Shown: piece after piece, positions 1 through 10,192 of the stretch | How positions within the stretch are numbered: the first letter of the stretch is position 1 | Layout of the letters: each line of letters begins with the position of its first letter | Source of the DNA: Marinilabilia sp964403175 | Lineage (GTDB): Bacteria; Bacteroidota; Bacteroidia; Bacteroidales; Marinilabiliaceae | Assembly: GCA_964403175.1 (NCBI GenBank) | Contig: CAYOFH010000001.1 | Coordinates: forward strand, 23,334 to 87,333 | Length of the DNA: 64,000 nt | Direction: 5' to 3' | Translations under genes and position numbers: made by a program | Notes under the pieces: generated by a model | What the model was told of the DNA's origin: nothing | Databases searched by the model: none | The model's input: the letters and a program-made list of their open reading frames with translations, nothing else

Positions 1-1
1 G

Positions 2-1966
2 ACTCATAATCACTGGCATATATACCTTCCCGGCATTCTGCCCGGACAACGCTATGGATACAGAGTGGACGGACCCTACGAACCGGAAAATGGATTCCGT
101 TTTAATGCAAATAAACTCCTTATAGACCCCTATGCAACAGCCATTGACGGCACCATCACCTGGAACGAGTCTCTTTACGGTTACAAACCGGGCGCTGAAG
201 ATAAGGATTGCTCGTTCAATGATGCTGACAGTGCGCCCTACGTCCCGAAGTGCATGGTTACCGACGGACAGTTTGACTGGAATGGCGACTATCGTCTGGA
301 CATTCCCCATCATGAAACCATCATTTATGAGATGCACGTAAAAGGGTTCTCAAAGTTATTTGCCGAAATACCTGAAGAACTTAGAGGTACTTATGCAGGC
401 CTGGCCCATCCCAAAAGCATTGAATACCTGAAAAACCTGGGTATAAATGCCGTTGAATTGATGCCGGTGCATCAGTTCGTTTCGGATCATCGTCTGGAAA
501 AAATGGGCCTCAGCAACTACTGGGGCTACAACACCATAGGGTTCTTTGCCCCTGATGTTCGCTATTCTGCCTCAGGCAAAAAAGGAAGGCAGGTTGCCGA
601 ATTCAAACAAATGGTTAAAGATCTGCACAGAGCAGGGATTGAGGTTATCCTTGATGTAGTTTACAACCACACAGCTGAGGGCAACGAACTGGGGCCGACA
701 CTAAGCTTCCGGGGTATCGACAACGCTGCATACTACCGCCTGTCGGAAGAAAACCAACGATTTTATGTGGATTATACCGGAACGGGCAATACTCTAAACA
801 CGGTTCATCCCACCATACTGCGCCTCATCATGGACAGCCTCCGCTACTGGGTCACAGAGATGCACGTTGACGGATTCCGCTTTGATCTGGCTCCTGCCCT
901 GGCACGCGAGTTTAATGATGTGGACAAATGGGGATCTTTTTTCGACGTATTACACCAGGATCCCACCCTTTCACAGGTAAAGCTCATTGCCGAACCCTGG
1001 GATTTGGGAGAAAACGGCTACCAGGTGGGAAATTTCCCTGCCGGATGGATGGAATGGAATGCTAAATACCGTGACTGCATTCGCGAATTCTGGAAGGGAG
1101 ATGATGAGATGCTCCCCGAGTTTGCCAACCGGATAACCGGAAGTTCGGACCTTTATTTCGACAACTGGCGTACACCAACTGCAAGCATTAACTTCATTAC
1201 TGCACATGACGGATTTACACTGCTCGATCTGGTTTCGTACAACAAAAAACACAACCATGCCAACGGGGAAAACAATAATGACGGCGAATCGCACAACCGC
1301 TCCTGGAATCACGGAGTAGAAGGTCCTACGGATGATCAGGAGATCAATACCGTGAGAAAACGCCAGACACGAAACTTCCTGGCCACTCTTTTCCTGTCCC
1401 AGGGTATTCCGATGCTTGTTTCAGGCGATGAACTGGGACGCACGCAGCAAGGAAACAACAACGCCTATTGTCAGGACAATGAGTTGTCGTGGATAAACTG
1501 GGACAAGAAAGACAGCGAATTAATTGAATTTACCTCAAAGCTAATTAACTTCCGCAAGCGCCACCCTGTATTCTGCCGGAAAAAATGGTTTAAATATCAA
1601 CCCATCAAAGGGAAATATGTTACAGATATAGAGTGGTTTACCATCGAAGGCGAGGAGATGAGTCAGGAACACTGGAATTCCGCGTATGCAAAATCCCTGG
1701 GGGTCTTCCTTTCGGGTCATGGGGTAAGAGCGGTTTCGGATAAAGGAGAACCTCTTGTGGATGAAAGCTTTTATATCATGTTCAATTCGTTTGATGGATC
1801 GCTTCCATTCAAATTACCTAATGAAAAATGGGGTAAAAAATGGAAAATAATCATGGATACCTTCGATGCCTCCATCGACGACAACGGGATTGGAGAGAAC
1901 ATCCCCGCAGGCAATACCATTGAAGTTCAGGGGCGATCTGTTGTATTGTTACAGCAATTAAAATAA
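2..1966 (+). CDS. glgX: Glycogen debranching enzyme, GlgX/isoamylase type (5' partial)
   Basis: GH13 enzyme that hydrolyses alpha-1,6 branches of glycogen or maltodextrin in the cytoplasm. The reading frame is open from base 2, and the residues before the first possible start (GTG at 65) already read like the end of a GlgX N-terminal domain (HIYLPG, then GQRYGYRVDGPY), so the true start lies upstream of the window. Counting from codon 65, the four GH13 regions are visible: DVVYNHT near 197, the nucleophile Asp274 in GFRFD, the acid Glu310 in IAEPWD, and Asp382 in AHDG. About 655 residues are present, against roughly 660-700 for the family. It is followed after 19 bases by treZ and then treY-malQ, which points to supply of linear maltodextrin for trehalose synthesis. 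The family assignment is firm; exact branch specificity is inferred. Confidence 0.93.
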   Translation, partial: THNHWHIYLPGILPGQRYGYRVDGPYEPENGFRFNANKLLIDPYATAIDGTITWNESLYGYKPGAEDKDCSFNDADSAPYVPKCMVTDGQFDWNGDYRLDIPHHETIIYEMHVKGFSKLFAEIPEELRGTYAGLAHPKSIEYLKNLGINAVELMPVHQFVSDHRLEKMGLSNYWGYNTIGFFAPDVRYSASGKKGRQVAEFKQMVKDLHRAGIEVILDVVYNHTAEGNELGPTLSFRGIDNAAYYRLSEENQRFYVDYTGTGNTLNTVHPTILRLIMDSLRYWVTEMHVDGFRFDLAPALAREFNDVDKWGSFFDVLHQDPTLSQVKLIAEPWDLGENGYQVGNFPAGWMEWNAKYRDCIREFWKGDDEMLPEFANRITGSSDLYFDNWRTPTASINFITAHDGFTLLDLVSYNKKHNHANGENNNDGESHNRSWNHGVEGPTDDQEINTVRKRQTRNFLATLFLSQGIPMLVSGDELGRTQQGNNNAYCQDNELSWINWDKKDSELIEFTSKLINFRKRHPVFCRKKWFKYQPIKGKYVTDIEWFTIEGEEMSQEHWNSAYAKSLGVFLSGHGVRAVSDKGEPLVDESFYIMFNSFDGSLPFKLPNEKWGKKWKIIMDTFDASIDDNGIGENIPAGNTIEVQGRSVVLLQQLK

Positions 1967-1985
1967 ACCAAACCCGGCACCAGTT

Positions 1986-3803
1986 ATGAGCAATCATCAT
2001 TACCAACAACGTCCCGGCATCAGCCTCAATGCGGATGGAAAAACCTCAACCGCCATAGTTTGGGCACCTTTTGCCAAGTCTGTGTCCCTAATAATAAACC
2101 AGGATAACCGCATACCATTAACGCAATCCTCAGGAGGATATTGGGAAGGCCACGAACTTCCATTATTTCAGGGAGATCTCTATAAAATCATTCTTGATGA
2201 TGAGCAATTACCCGACCCGGCATCTCTCTCCCAGCCGGAAGGAGTTCACGGTCCATCACAGGTAATTGACCTCCACCAACATCAATGGAAAGATAATCAT
2301 TGGAAAGGATTAAATCCCGATGAACTTATAATTTATGAATTACACACCGGAACATATTCACCTGACGGAACTTTTGAAGGCATTTCTGCAAAGTTACCTG
2401 AACTCAAAAATCTTGGCATCAACGCTATTGAGATAATGCCGGTTTCCAGCTTCCCCGGTACCCGAAACTGGGGATACGACGGGGTATTTCCTTATGCGGT
2501 TCAGGAGTCTTACGGGGGGGCGGTCCAATTACAAAAACTGGTTGACGACTGCCATAAACAAGGCATCGCTGTAATCCTGGATGTCGTGTATAATCACCTT
2601 GGCCCCGAAGGAAATTATCTCCCAAAGTTTGGGCCTTTTTTTACCGGTAAATACAAGACACCATGGGGAGAAGCCATCAATTTTGATGATGCTTTCAGTG
2701 ATGAGGTACGCACCTTTTTTCTGGAAAATGCTATGATGTGGATACGCGATTTCCATATCGACGGACTCCGACTTGACGCAGTGCATGCGATTAAAGATCT
2801 CGGGACACAACATTTTCTTGCTGAACTAAAAGCGATAGTAGAAAATTACAACCTGAATTCCGGGCGAAAACATTTTCTCATTGCCGAGTGCGATTTGAAT
2901 GATGTAAAATACCTTAATCCTTTCGATAAAGGGGGATACAATATGGATGCACAATGGTGTGATGAATTTCATCATGCTTTACATGCCCTTACGACCGGTG
3001 AAAACAAGGGCTATTACAGTGATTTTGGGGGCATTGGCCCTTTGGTGAAATCGTATAACCATGCATTTGTATATGATGGTATTTATTCTCCCCACCGCAA
3101 AAAAAACTTTGGCAGCAGTACAACCGGACAACCTGGATATAAATTTGTGGTGTTCGCTCAAAACCACGACCAGGTTGGCAACCGCATGTTAGGCAAACGC
3201 CTGAGCGAAATGGTCAGTTTTGAGATGCAAAAGCTCATTGCTGCCGCTTATCTGCTTTCTCCCTTTATCCCTATGCTATTTATGGGTGAAGAATATGGCG
3301 AGCACAACCCTTTTCTCTACTTCGTAAATCACAATGATCCTGAGTTAATTAAAAATGTCAGGGAAGGAAGAAAAAATGAATTTAAAGATTTCATGAACGG
3401 GCAGGAAGCGCCGGATCCACAAGCTGAAGAAACGTTTCAAAAATCCATTCTTACACCCCCTGAAAAACGAAATATCACCCAGGCAAAACTCTTTGATTGG
3501 TACCGGTTTTTAATTGACTTCAGAAAAAATGAACCTTTCTGGCGAGAAGATGCACGACAGGGATTCATTGCTGAAAATCATCATGATCAACTGATTCAGT
3601 TAACTCTGACGAAAAACCACAGAAAATTGCTTTGTCTGCTAAATTTCAGTAAGGATAAAACTTCCATGAAGGTTTCGGGAAAAACAATCTCCTGTTCTGC
3701 CTTTCTCTCCTACGGAGGCCATCTGGATGATGATAAAGACCTTACTCAGGACGACTGCATAAATCTTCCACCTGAATCCTGCACTATCATTGAATCGTTT
3801 TAA
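1986..3803 (+). CDS. treZ: Malto-oligosyltrehalose trehalohydrolase
   Basis: GH13 enzyme that cuts the alpha-1,4 bond next to the trehalose end of maltooligosyltrehalose and so releases trehalose. The 605-residue protein starts with an E-set/CBM48-like domain (about 1-95), followed by the family signature YELHTGTYSPDGTF near 115. Catalytic regions follow: DVVYNHLGPEG from 199, nucleophile Asp264 in GLRLDAVHAI, Glu301 in IAECD, and Asp395 in QNHDQVGNR. Length is normal for TreZ. It starts 19 bases after the glgX stop and ends 60 bases before treY-malQ, so the three probably form one transcript. No strong Shine-Dalgarno is visible, as is usual in this phylum. Confidence 0.95.
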   Translation: MSNHHYQQRPGISLNADGKTSTAIVWAPFAKSVSLIINQDNRIPLTQSSGGYWEGHELPLFQGDLYKIILDDEQLPDPASLSQPEGVHGPSQVIDLHQHQWKDNHWKGLNPDELIIYELHTGTYSPDGTFEGISAKLPELKNLGINAIEIMPVSSFPGTRNWGYDGVFPYAVQESYGGAVQLQKLVDDCHKQGIAVILDVVYNHLGPEGNYLPKFGPFFTGKYKTPWGEAINFDDAFSDEVRTFFLENAMMWIRDFHIDGLRLDAVHAIKDLGTQHFLAELKAIVENYNLNSGRKHFLIAECDLNDVKYLNPFDKGGYNMDAQWCDEFHHALHALTTGENKGYYSDFGGIGPLVKSYNHAFVYDGIYSPHRKKNFGSSTTGQPGYKFVVFAQNHDQVGNRMLGKRLSEMVSFEMQKLIAAAYLLSPFIPMLFMGEEYGEHNPFLYFVNHNDPELIKNVREGRKNEFKDFMNGQEAPDPQAEETFQKSILTPPEKRNITQAKLFDWYRFLIDFRKNEPFWREDARQGFIAENHHDQLIQLTLTKNHRKLLCLLNFSKDKTSMKVSGKTISCSAFLSYGGHLDDDKDLTQDDCINLPPESCTIIESF

Positions 3804-3863
3804 ATTGAAAACAATCAGATTATAGTCAACAAAACATCACAGATTAACAAACAATATCCACCT

Positions 3864-6800
3864 ATGTACCAGCCAATTTCCACATACAGACTGCAGTTCC
3901 ACAAAGACTTTACATTCGAAGATGCCGGTTTGCTGACCGACTATTTCCATCTCCTGGGCGCGGGCACTATATATGCGAGTCCGGTATTTCAGTCCACCCC
4001 CGGCAGCAAACATGGATACGACATTACCAATCCACACCTTATCAACCCGGAGCTGGGAACAGAAGAACAATTAAAAAAATTAACAAAAAATCTGAAAAAC
4101 AAACGGATAGGCTGGCTGCAGGATATTGTACCCAATCACATGGCTTTCAACCAACACAACATGTGGCTGAACGATGTATTGGAAAAGGGAAAAGATTCCG
4201 AATATTCTCATGTATTTGACATTGACAGACAACATCCTAAATACCGCAGCAAGCTAATGGTACCCTTTCTTGGTGAAGATGCTGAAAAGGTTCTGAAAAA
4301 CAAAGAACTTAAGTTGACATTTTTCAACGGAGGTTTTTTTCTGGATTATTTTGGTAATACCTGGCCTGTGCGATTTGAGTCTTTTCTTTGGATTTTGGAA
4401 CAATCAGAGGACAATCCGCCTTCGCAACTCTCCCTTTTACTGGATCAGTACAGGCTGGAAGAAAAATCTCCCGATTATCTGTTCCTGAACGGCGAATGGG
4501 AACGCTTCAAGGAAGATCTCAACAAAATGGCTTCTGAGAATTCAACTATTTCGGCCTTTTTTGACAATCTTGCCCTGCGGATATCCGAAACTCCCGACTC
4601 CCTCAGAGCATTGTATGAAAATCAACACTATATCCCGGTCCACTGGAAAGAAACCGAACACACAATCAATTACCGGCGTTTTTTCACTATAAATGACCTC
4701 ATTTGCCTGAGAATGGAGGATGAAGAAGTTTTTAATCTCTACCACAGGGAAATATACAGACTTACTTCCAATCATATTTTTAACGGATTAAGAATTGATC
4801 ACATTGACGGTTTAAAATACCCAACGGAATATCTTACCCGTCTTCGTAAGTTAGTAGGATCCGGATGTTACATCTCCACCGAGAAAATACTGGAAAATCA
4901 CGAAAAGTTGCCTGATAAATGGCCTGTGCAGGGCACTACCGGCTATGACTTTCTGGGACAGGTAAATCAACTCTTTACCCGGCGAAAAGGAATGAAATCC
5001 CTACAGGCTTTTTATTACAAAATATCGGACAGCGAGCCACCTGTGGGAGACATAATTTATGAAGCCAAAAAGTTAATTTTAACCAAAAGGATGCAGGGAG
5101 AACTCAACAACCTGGTTTCTCTTCTCCTTTCTTTAAGGCTTCCGGAAGGCCAAATATCCGGGCTATTCACCCGTGATGATTTGAAAAATATCATTTCCGA
5201 ATTATTGCTGGCTTTCCCGGTTTACCGAATTTACCCTGAATCACTGCCACTAGAGGGAACGGATCGTGATGCAATGCAAAAAGCCATTACCAGTGCCGTT
5301 ACCAGAAACGATCAAATAGAACCTCTGTTACCGATTTTCGAAGAACTCTTCTTTAAAAAAGAGCGGGCAAAAGGGGATCGTGACCAGCGAATATTAACAT
5401 TCCTGGCGCGAATGATGCAACTCGCAGGCCCCCTCATGGCCAAAGGTGTGGAAGACACTGCTATGTACCAGCATTCATGCTTCATTGCCCACAACGAAGT
5501 GGGAGATACTCCAAAAACAGAAGGTAAAACCATCGATAATTTCCATGCTGCCATGCTGATGCGTCAAAAAAGGTGGCCGCTTACGATGAATACCACCTCC
5601 ACTCATGATACCAAACGAGGTGAAGATGTGAGAGCAAGACTTAACACCATAAGTGAGTTTCCCGAAGAATGGGAAGAAACAGTAACCCATTGGATGCAAA
5701 TCAATCAGCCGTTTCGAAAGAAAATCGGAGATCAGTTAGCACCTGCACCTGAGGAAGAATATTTTCTTTATCAAACACTCATCGGTATTCTTCCTTTTGA
5801 CGGAACCACAGATAAACACTTTCTGCAAAGGGTCAGCGATTATATGCAGAAAACGCTGCGCGAAGCAAAAATTCATTCTGCATGGAATGCTCCAAATGAG
5901 GAATGGGAAAATGCCGTAAGAGATTTCATTCATAACATCTTCAGTCCGGTCCATGACTTCAGTCAGTCTCTCCTTGCCTTTCACAAAAAAATTTCACATT
6001 ACGGATCTTTCAACAGCCTGTCGCAGCTAACCTTAAAATGCACCTGCCCCGGAATCCCCGATGTATACCGTGGCACCGAAATGTGGGACCTTACGTTAGT
6101 AGATCCGGACAACCGGCGCCCGGTAGATTTTGGTGAAATGCACCGCACTCTGAAAAATCTTAAAGAACAATATTCCCTTAGTCCTTCAAAACTATTTCCC
6201 TCATTAACCAACAACCGGGAAAACGGCCACATAAAGCTTTGGATTACCCACCGGCTGCTAAGACACAGAAAAGAAAACCAGTCCCTGTACTCGTCAGGCG
6301 AATATATCCCCTTGAAAGTAAAAGGGATCCACAAGAAAAAGATACTGGCCTTTGCCAGACATCACAAGGATAAATGGCACCTAACCATTATCCCGCTTCA
6401 TATCTCCTCGTTCTGCGAAAGTAATAAACTCATAAATCCCGGTGACATAGACTGGAAAAACACCAGGGTATCACTACCCCCGGAAGCACCCGAAGACTGG
6501 ATTAACATTTACACCGGGCGCCCTTATTCAACAGACAAAGAAATATTTATCTCTGAAATCTTCGAGATGGCGCCTGTGGGAATTCTACATGCCAATGCAG
6601 GCCGAAAATCCCGATCCGCAGGAGTTTTGATGCACATAACCTCCCTGCCAGGACGTTTTGCCACAGGCGATTTTGGTTCTGAAGCATATCGGTTTGTTGA
6701 TTTCCTCAAGGAATCAGGACATTCCTACTGGCAGGTTCTCCCCTTTACCCAAACGACCATTCAAAGCGAATGGTCGCCATACTCGTCCCCGTCAGCTTTT

Positions 6801-8105
6801 GCGGGAAACACGCTACTGATAAGCCCACGAAAACTGGCCGAGGAATCACTTATATCCAAAAGGGAGTTTAAGGCAAGTGAGTGTGCCCTGTCGGAAAAAG
6901 CAGACTTCAGAAAGGCATATTCCATCAGACAGGAACTAACGCGGTCGGCCTATGAAAATTTCATCTCCCATTGCAGTACCCCTCAGCGACAACTCTTTAC
7001 TGACTTTTGCAAAAATGAAGAACATTGGATAGACGATTATTCCCTTTTCCAGGTTCTGAAAAAACAATTCAATGATCAACCCTGGAATGAATGGCCCAAA
7101 GAATACAGAGACAGAGACGAAAAGTCCCTGAAGAATTTCAGGGACGGCAATCAACGAAAACTGGAGCTGGAGAAATTTCGTCAATACCTCTTCTCACAGC
7201 AATGGCATGAATTGAAACGTTATGCCAATCATCATGGAATCCGGATCATAGGTGATGTTCCCATTTATGTAAGCTATGACAATGCTGATGTATGGTCACA
7301 TCCCCATCTTTTTAAGCTTCACCCCGATAAATCCATGAGCGCTGTAGCCGGAGTTCCGCCTGACTATTTCAGTGAAACAGGCCAACTTTGGAATATGCCT
7401 GTATACAACTGGAAAAAGATGGAAAAAGAAAACTTTAACTGGTGGCTCCGAAGAATTCGCAAGAACCTGGAATTATACGACCTTGTAAGGCTTGATCACT
7501 TCAGAGGTTTTGAAGCTTACTGGGAGGTTCCTGATCATGAGGAGACTGCCGAAAACGGCACATGGATTAAAGGTCCGGGCAATTCATTCTTTCAGGCATT
7601 AAAAAAAGAATTTCCTGCCATGCCCTTTATTGCTGAAGATCTTGGTGAGGTAGACGACAAAGTATATCGCATTCGTGATGAGTGGAATCTGCCTGGCATG
7701 AAGGTCCTCCAATTCGGCTTTGGTAATGACTGTCCCGAATCAGTGCATATCCCCCACAATCACACATTTAACAGCGTTGTTTTTACCGGAACTCACGACA
7801 ACAACACGGCACAGGGATGGTTCCGTTACGAAGCCGATAAAGCAATGAAAAAACGAATAAACCTATATACCGGAAATAAAATAAAAACAAAAAACATCCA
7901 TAAAGTACTTACACGCCTGGCATGGGCATCTCAGGCCAAACTGGTGGTTATTCCCACCCAGGACCTTCTGGGTAAAGGTCCTGAGGCCCAAATGAACAAA
8001 CCGTCGGTTGCCAAAGCCAACTGGACCTGGCGTCTGAAATCGATGGATGAACTTAATAACATTGCCGGAGAAATCCGGGAGTTATTAGGCCTGTTCAACC
8101 GATAA
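3864..8105 (+). CDS. treY: Bifunctional maltooligosyltrehalose synthase / 4-alpha-glucanotransferase (TreY-MalQ fusion)
   Basis: One open frame of 1413 residues carries two complete enzymes. Residues 1 to about 915 are TreY (GH13): STYRLQF near 6, PGSKHGYD, DIVPNHMAF, nucleophile Asp312 in GLRIDHIDG, Glu340 in ISTEKIL and Asp582 in STHDTKRGED. It would turn the reducing end of a maltooligosaccharide into an alpha,alpha-1,1 bond. From about 917 to the end is a GH77 amylomaltase (MalQ): GVLMHITSLPG, AGVPPDYFS, nucleophile Asp1211 in RLDHFRGF, Glu1258 in AEDLGE and Asp1312 in GTHDNN. MalQ could rebuild long chains from the short glucans left by TreY/TreZ. No stop or frameshift lies between the halves, and all catalytic residues are present in both. 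Domain calls are firm; coupled action is inferred. Confidence 0.94.
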   Translation: MYQPISTYRLQFHKDFTFEDAGLLTDYFHLLGAGTIYASPVFQSTPGSKHGYDITNPHLINPELGTEEQLKKLTKNLKNKRIGWLQDIVPNHMAFNQHNMWLNDVLEKGKDSEYSHVFDIDRQHPKYRSKLMVPFLGEDAEKVLKNKELKLTFFNGGFFLDYFGNTWPVRFESFLWILEQSEDNPPSQLSLLLDQYRLEEKSPDYLFLNGEWERFKEDLNKMASENSTISAFFDNLALRISETPDSLRALYENQHYIPVHWKETEHTINYRRFFTINDLICLRMEDEEVFNLYHREIYRLTSNHIFNGLRIDHIDGLKYPTEYLTRLRKLVGSGCYISTEKILENHEKLPDKWPVQGTTGYDFLGQVNQLFTRRKGMKSLQAFYYKISDSEPPVGDIIYEAKKLILTKRMQGELNNLVSLLLSLRLPEGQISGLFTRDDLKNIISELLLAFPVYRIYPESLPLEGTDRDAMQKAITSAVTRNDQIEPLLPIFEELFFKKERAKGDRDQRILTFLARMMQLAGPLMAKGVEDTAMYQHSCFIAHNEVGDTPKTEGKTIDNFHAAMLMRQKRWPLTMNTTSTHDTKRGEDVRARLNTISEFPEEWEETVTHWMQINQPFRKKIGDQLAPAPEEEYFLYQTLIGILPFDGTTDKHFLQRVSDYMQKTLREAKIHSAWNAPNEEWENAVRDFIHNIFSPVHDFSQSLLAFHKKISHYGSFNSLSQLTLKCTCPGIPDVYRGTEMWDLTLVDPDNRRPVDFGEMHRTLKNLKEQYSLSPSKLFPSLTNNRENGHIKLWITHRLLRHRKENQSLYSSGEYIPLKVKGIHKKKILAFARHHKDKWHLTIIPLHISSFCESNKLINPGDIDWKNTRVSLPPEAPEDWINIYTGRPYSTDKEIFISEIFEMAPVGILHANAGRKSRSAGVLMHITSLPGRFATGDFGSEAYRFVDFLKESGHSYWQVLPFTQTTIQSEWSPYSSPSAFAGNTLLISPRKLAEESLISKREFKASECALSEKADFRKAYSIRQELTRSAYENFISHCSTPQRQLFTDFCKNEEHWIDDYSLFQVLKKQFNDQPWNEWPKEYRDRDEKSLKNFRDGNQRKLELEKFRQYLFSQQWHELKRYANHHGIRIIGDVPIYVSYDNADVWSHPHLFKLHPDKSMSAVAGVPPDYFSETGQLWNMPVYNWKKMEKENFNWWLRRIRKNLELYDLVRLDHFRGFEAYWEVPDHEETAENGTWIKGPGNSFFQALKKEFPAMPFIAEDLGEVDDKVYRIRDEWNLPGMKVLQFGFGNDCPESVHIPHNHTFNSVVFTGTHDNNTAQGWFRYEADKAMKKRINLYTGNKIKTKNIHKVLTRLAWASQAKLVVIPTQDLLGKGPEAQMNKPSVAKANWTWRLKSMDELNNIAGEIRELLGLFNR

Positions 8106-8131
8106 CTCCAAAACAAAAGATGATTTAATTC

Positions 8132-10015
8132 ATGAGCCAGCAATCCGACGACAAGTTTATCCAGCAAGCAAGGCTTAACCAGCTTTGCCTTGACTATGCC
8201 GGTGTGGGCATATTTCAAATATCTGAAGATGAAGGTCAGATTCTTTCTGCCAACCGAGAGGCCTGCCGGAGTCTGGGCTATTCAAAAGAGGAATTGGAAA
8301 GCATGACCATCTTTGATATTGATCCCAATTTTTCAAAAGAACAAATAGACAAATGGCATAAACATCGTAAAAAAGTCAGAAATAAAGGCACCAAAACCAT
8401 AGAAACGCTGCACCAAAGAAAAGATGGAAGCATTCTGCCGGTAGAAGTCACTATTTCATATTTTGAGTTTGAAGGCTCCCGATTTTCATTCTCATTTGTC
8501 AAAGACATATCGAAAAGAAAAGAGGCCGAAAACAAACTGCGCGAAAGGGAACAACTTTTCAGAACAACACTTTACAGCATTGGTGATGGTGTGATAATCT
8601 GCGATCAAAACGGAAACATCCGAAACCTTAATGCTGTAGCAGAGAAGCTCACAGGCTGGACTGAATCAGAAGCCTGTGGGCGGCCTATCGAAGAAATTTT
8701 TGTCATTATTAACGAAGACACCCGAAAATTCGTGGCAAACCCTTTAAAAGAGGTTTTTGCAAAAGGTTGCATTGTAGGACTGGCCAATCACACCTTACTC
8801 ATCTCCAGATCGGGCAAAGAAATTCCCATTACAGACAGTGGAGCACCTATTTTTTCGGAAGACAGTACAATAGTTGGGGCGGTACTGGTATTTAGAGACC
8901 AAACTGAAGAACGCCGTCATCAGAATGAATTGAAAACAAGCAGAAACTATTATTCCAGCTTGCTCAATAATCTCCCGGGAATGGCTTTTCGCTGCCTGAA
9001 TGAGATAAAATGGCCTATGAAATATGTAAGTGCAGGGTGTAAAAAACTAACCGGATACAGTCATGAAGAGTTTGTTGATCACCAAATAATCAGTTTCGGA
9101 AGCCTGATTCATCCCGAAGACCGAATCCGGGTATGGGATAAAGTTCAGGCAGCCATTACTGAAGAATCATCCTACCAGATTGAATACCGTATTATCACAA
9201 AAGAAAAAGAAGAAAAATGGGTGTGGGAACAAGGAAAATCTGTACCCGGTAACATCAATCAGGAAATAACATTGGTGGAAGGATTTATTACCGACATCAC
9301 AGAGCACAAGCTAATGGAGCACAAGCTTAAAGAAAATGACCGCCTGAAAACTTCCTTTTTACAGAATATGTCGCATGAAATCCGTACTCCTTTAAATGCA
9401 ATACTGGGATTTTCGGAGCTCATCAAACAACCCGGATTACCCGAAAGAGAAAGAAATGAATATATCAACATTGTTCAAAACGGAGGAGAAAAGCTCCTGG
9501 CTATTTTAAACAATGTGTTGGAACTTTCACGTATAGAAACAGGAACTTCTTCCATTGAGAAATCAGATTTCTCCCTTAATAAAATACTAAACGAATTACA
9601 TGCCCTTTTTCTGCCACAGGCAACTGCTAAAGGTCTGAAATTAGAACTTCTAAACAGCCACGAAGAAACTACAATAAAATCAGACTACACCAAACTGATC
9701 CAAATTCTAACCAACCTAATCAACAACGCACTGAAATATACGGAAAAAGGAAAAATTGAATTTGGTTATGAAAACAAAAATGACCAAATCCTGTTTTTCG
9801 TTAAAGATACTGGGATGGGGATATCCAAAGAACAACAATCTAAAGTGTTCGACAGATTTTACCGTTCAGATGACCCCAGATTTCTTATTCATGATGGTGT
9901 GGGGCTGGGACTATCCATTTGCCTGGGATTTATTGAAATCCTTAATGGAGAAATATGGCTCGAATCAGAACCCGGAAAAGGCACCAATTTCTACTTTTCA
10001 TTACCTCGTTCCTGA
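8132..10015 (+). CDS. Triple-PAS sensor histidine kinase, soluble
   Basis: A 627-residue hybrid-free histidine kinase. Three PAS domains are read at roughly 14-128, 142-262 and 275-392. A HisKA dimerisation domain follows with phospho-acceptor His415 in MSHEIRTPLN. The HATPase_c domain has the N box (Asn531/Asn532), the G1 box DTGMGI from 559 and the G2 box GVGLGLS near 590-596. There is no signal peptide, transmembrane segment or receiver domain, so it should sense a cytoplasmic cue. It starts 26 bases after treY-malQ on the same strand and may share its transcript, which is suggestive but does not prove a role in carbon or osmotic control. No response regulator is encoded nearby. Confidence 0.9.
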   Translation: MSQQSDDKFIQQARLNQLCLDYAGVGIFQISEDEGQILSANREACRSLGYSKEELESMTIFDIDPNFSKEQIDKWHKHRKKVRNKGTKTIETLHQRKDGSILPVEVTISYFEFEGSRFSFSFVKDISKRKEAENKLREREQLFRTTLYSIGDGVIICDQNGNIRNLNAVAEKLTGWTESEACGRPIEEIFVIINEDTRKFVANPLKEVFAKGCIVGLANHTLLISRSGKEIPITDSGAPIFSEDSTIVGAVLVFRDQTEERRHQNELKTSRNYYSSLLNNLPGMAFRCLNEIKWPMKYVSAGCKKLTGYSHEEFVDHQIISFGSLIHPEDRIRVWDKVQAAITEESSYQIEYRIITKEKEEKWVWEQGKSVPGNINQEITLVEGFITDITEHKLMEHKLKENDRLKTSFLQNMSHEIRTPLNAILGFSELIKQPGLPERERNEYINIVQNGGEKLLAILNNVLELSRIETGTSSIEKSDFSLNKILNELHALFLPQATAKGLKLELLNSHEETTIKSDYTKLIQILTNLINNALKYTEKGKIEFGYENKNDQILFFVKDTGMGISKEQQSKVFDRFYRSDDPRFLIHDGVGLGLSICLGFIEILNGEIWLESEPGKGTNFYFSLPRS

Positions 10016-10192
10016 TTATTTTTTTACTTTTAAGGTTAAACTTCAACAATAAGCCGTGAAAAAAGGCTTAAACACACTGAGCCTAAGCGTTAATTAACAG
10101 AACGTTAGCGGGTGACCGTCATGTATCAAACAGCTTATTATAAGATGCACGCAGGAATTTCACGCAGTATTGATATCAATTAAACACAAAAG

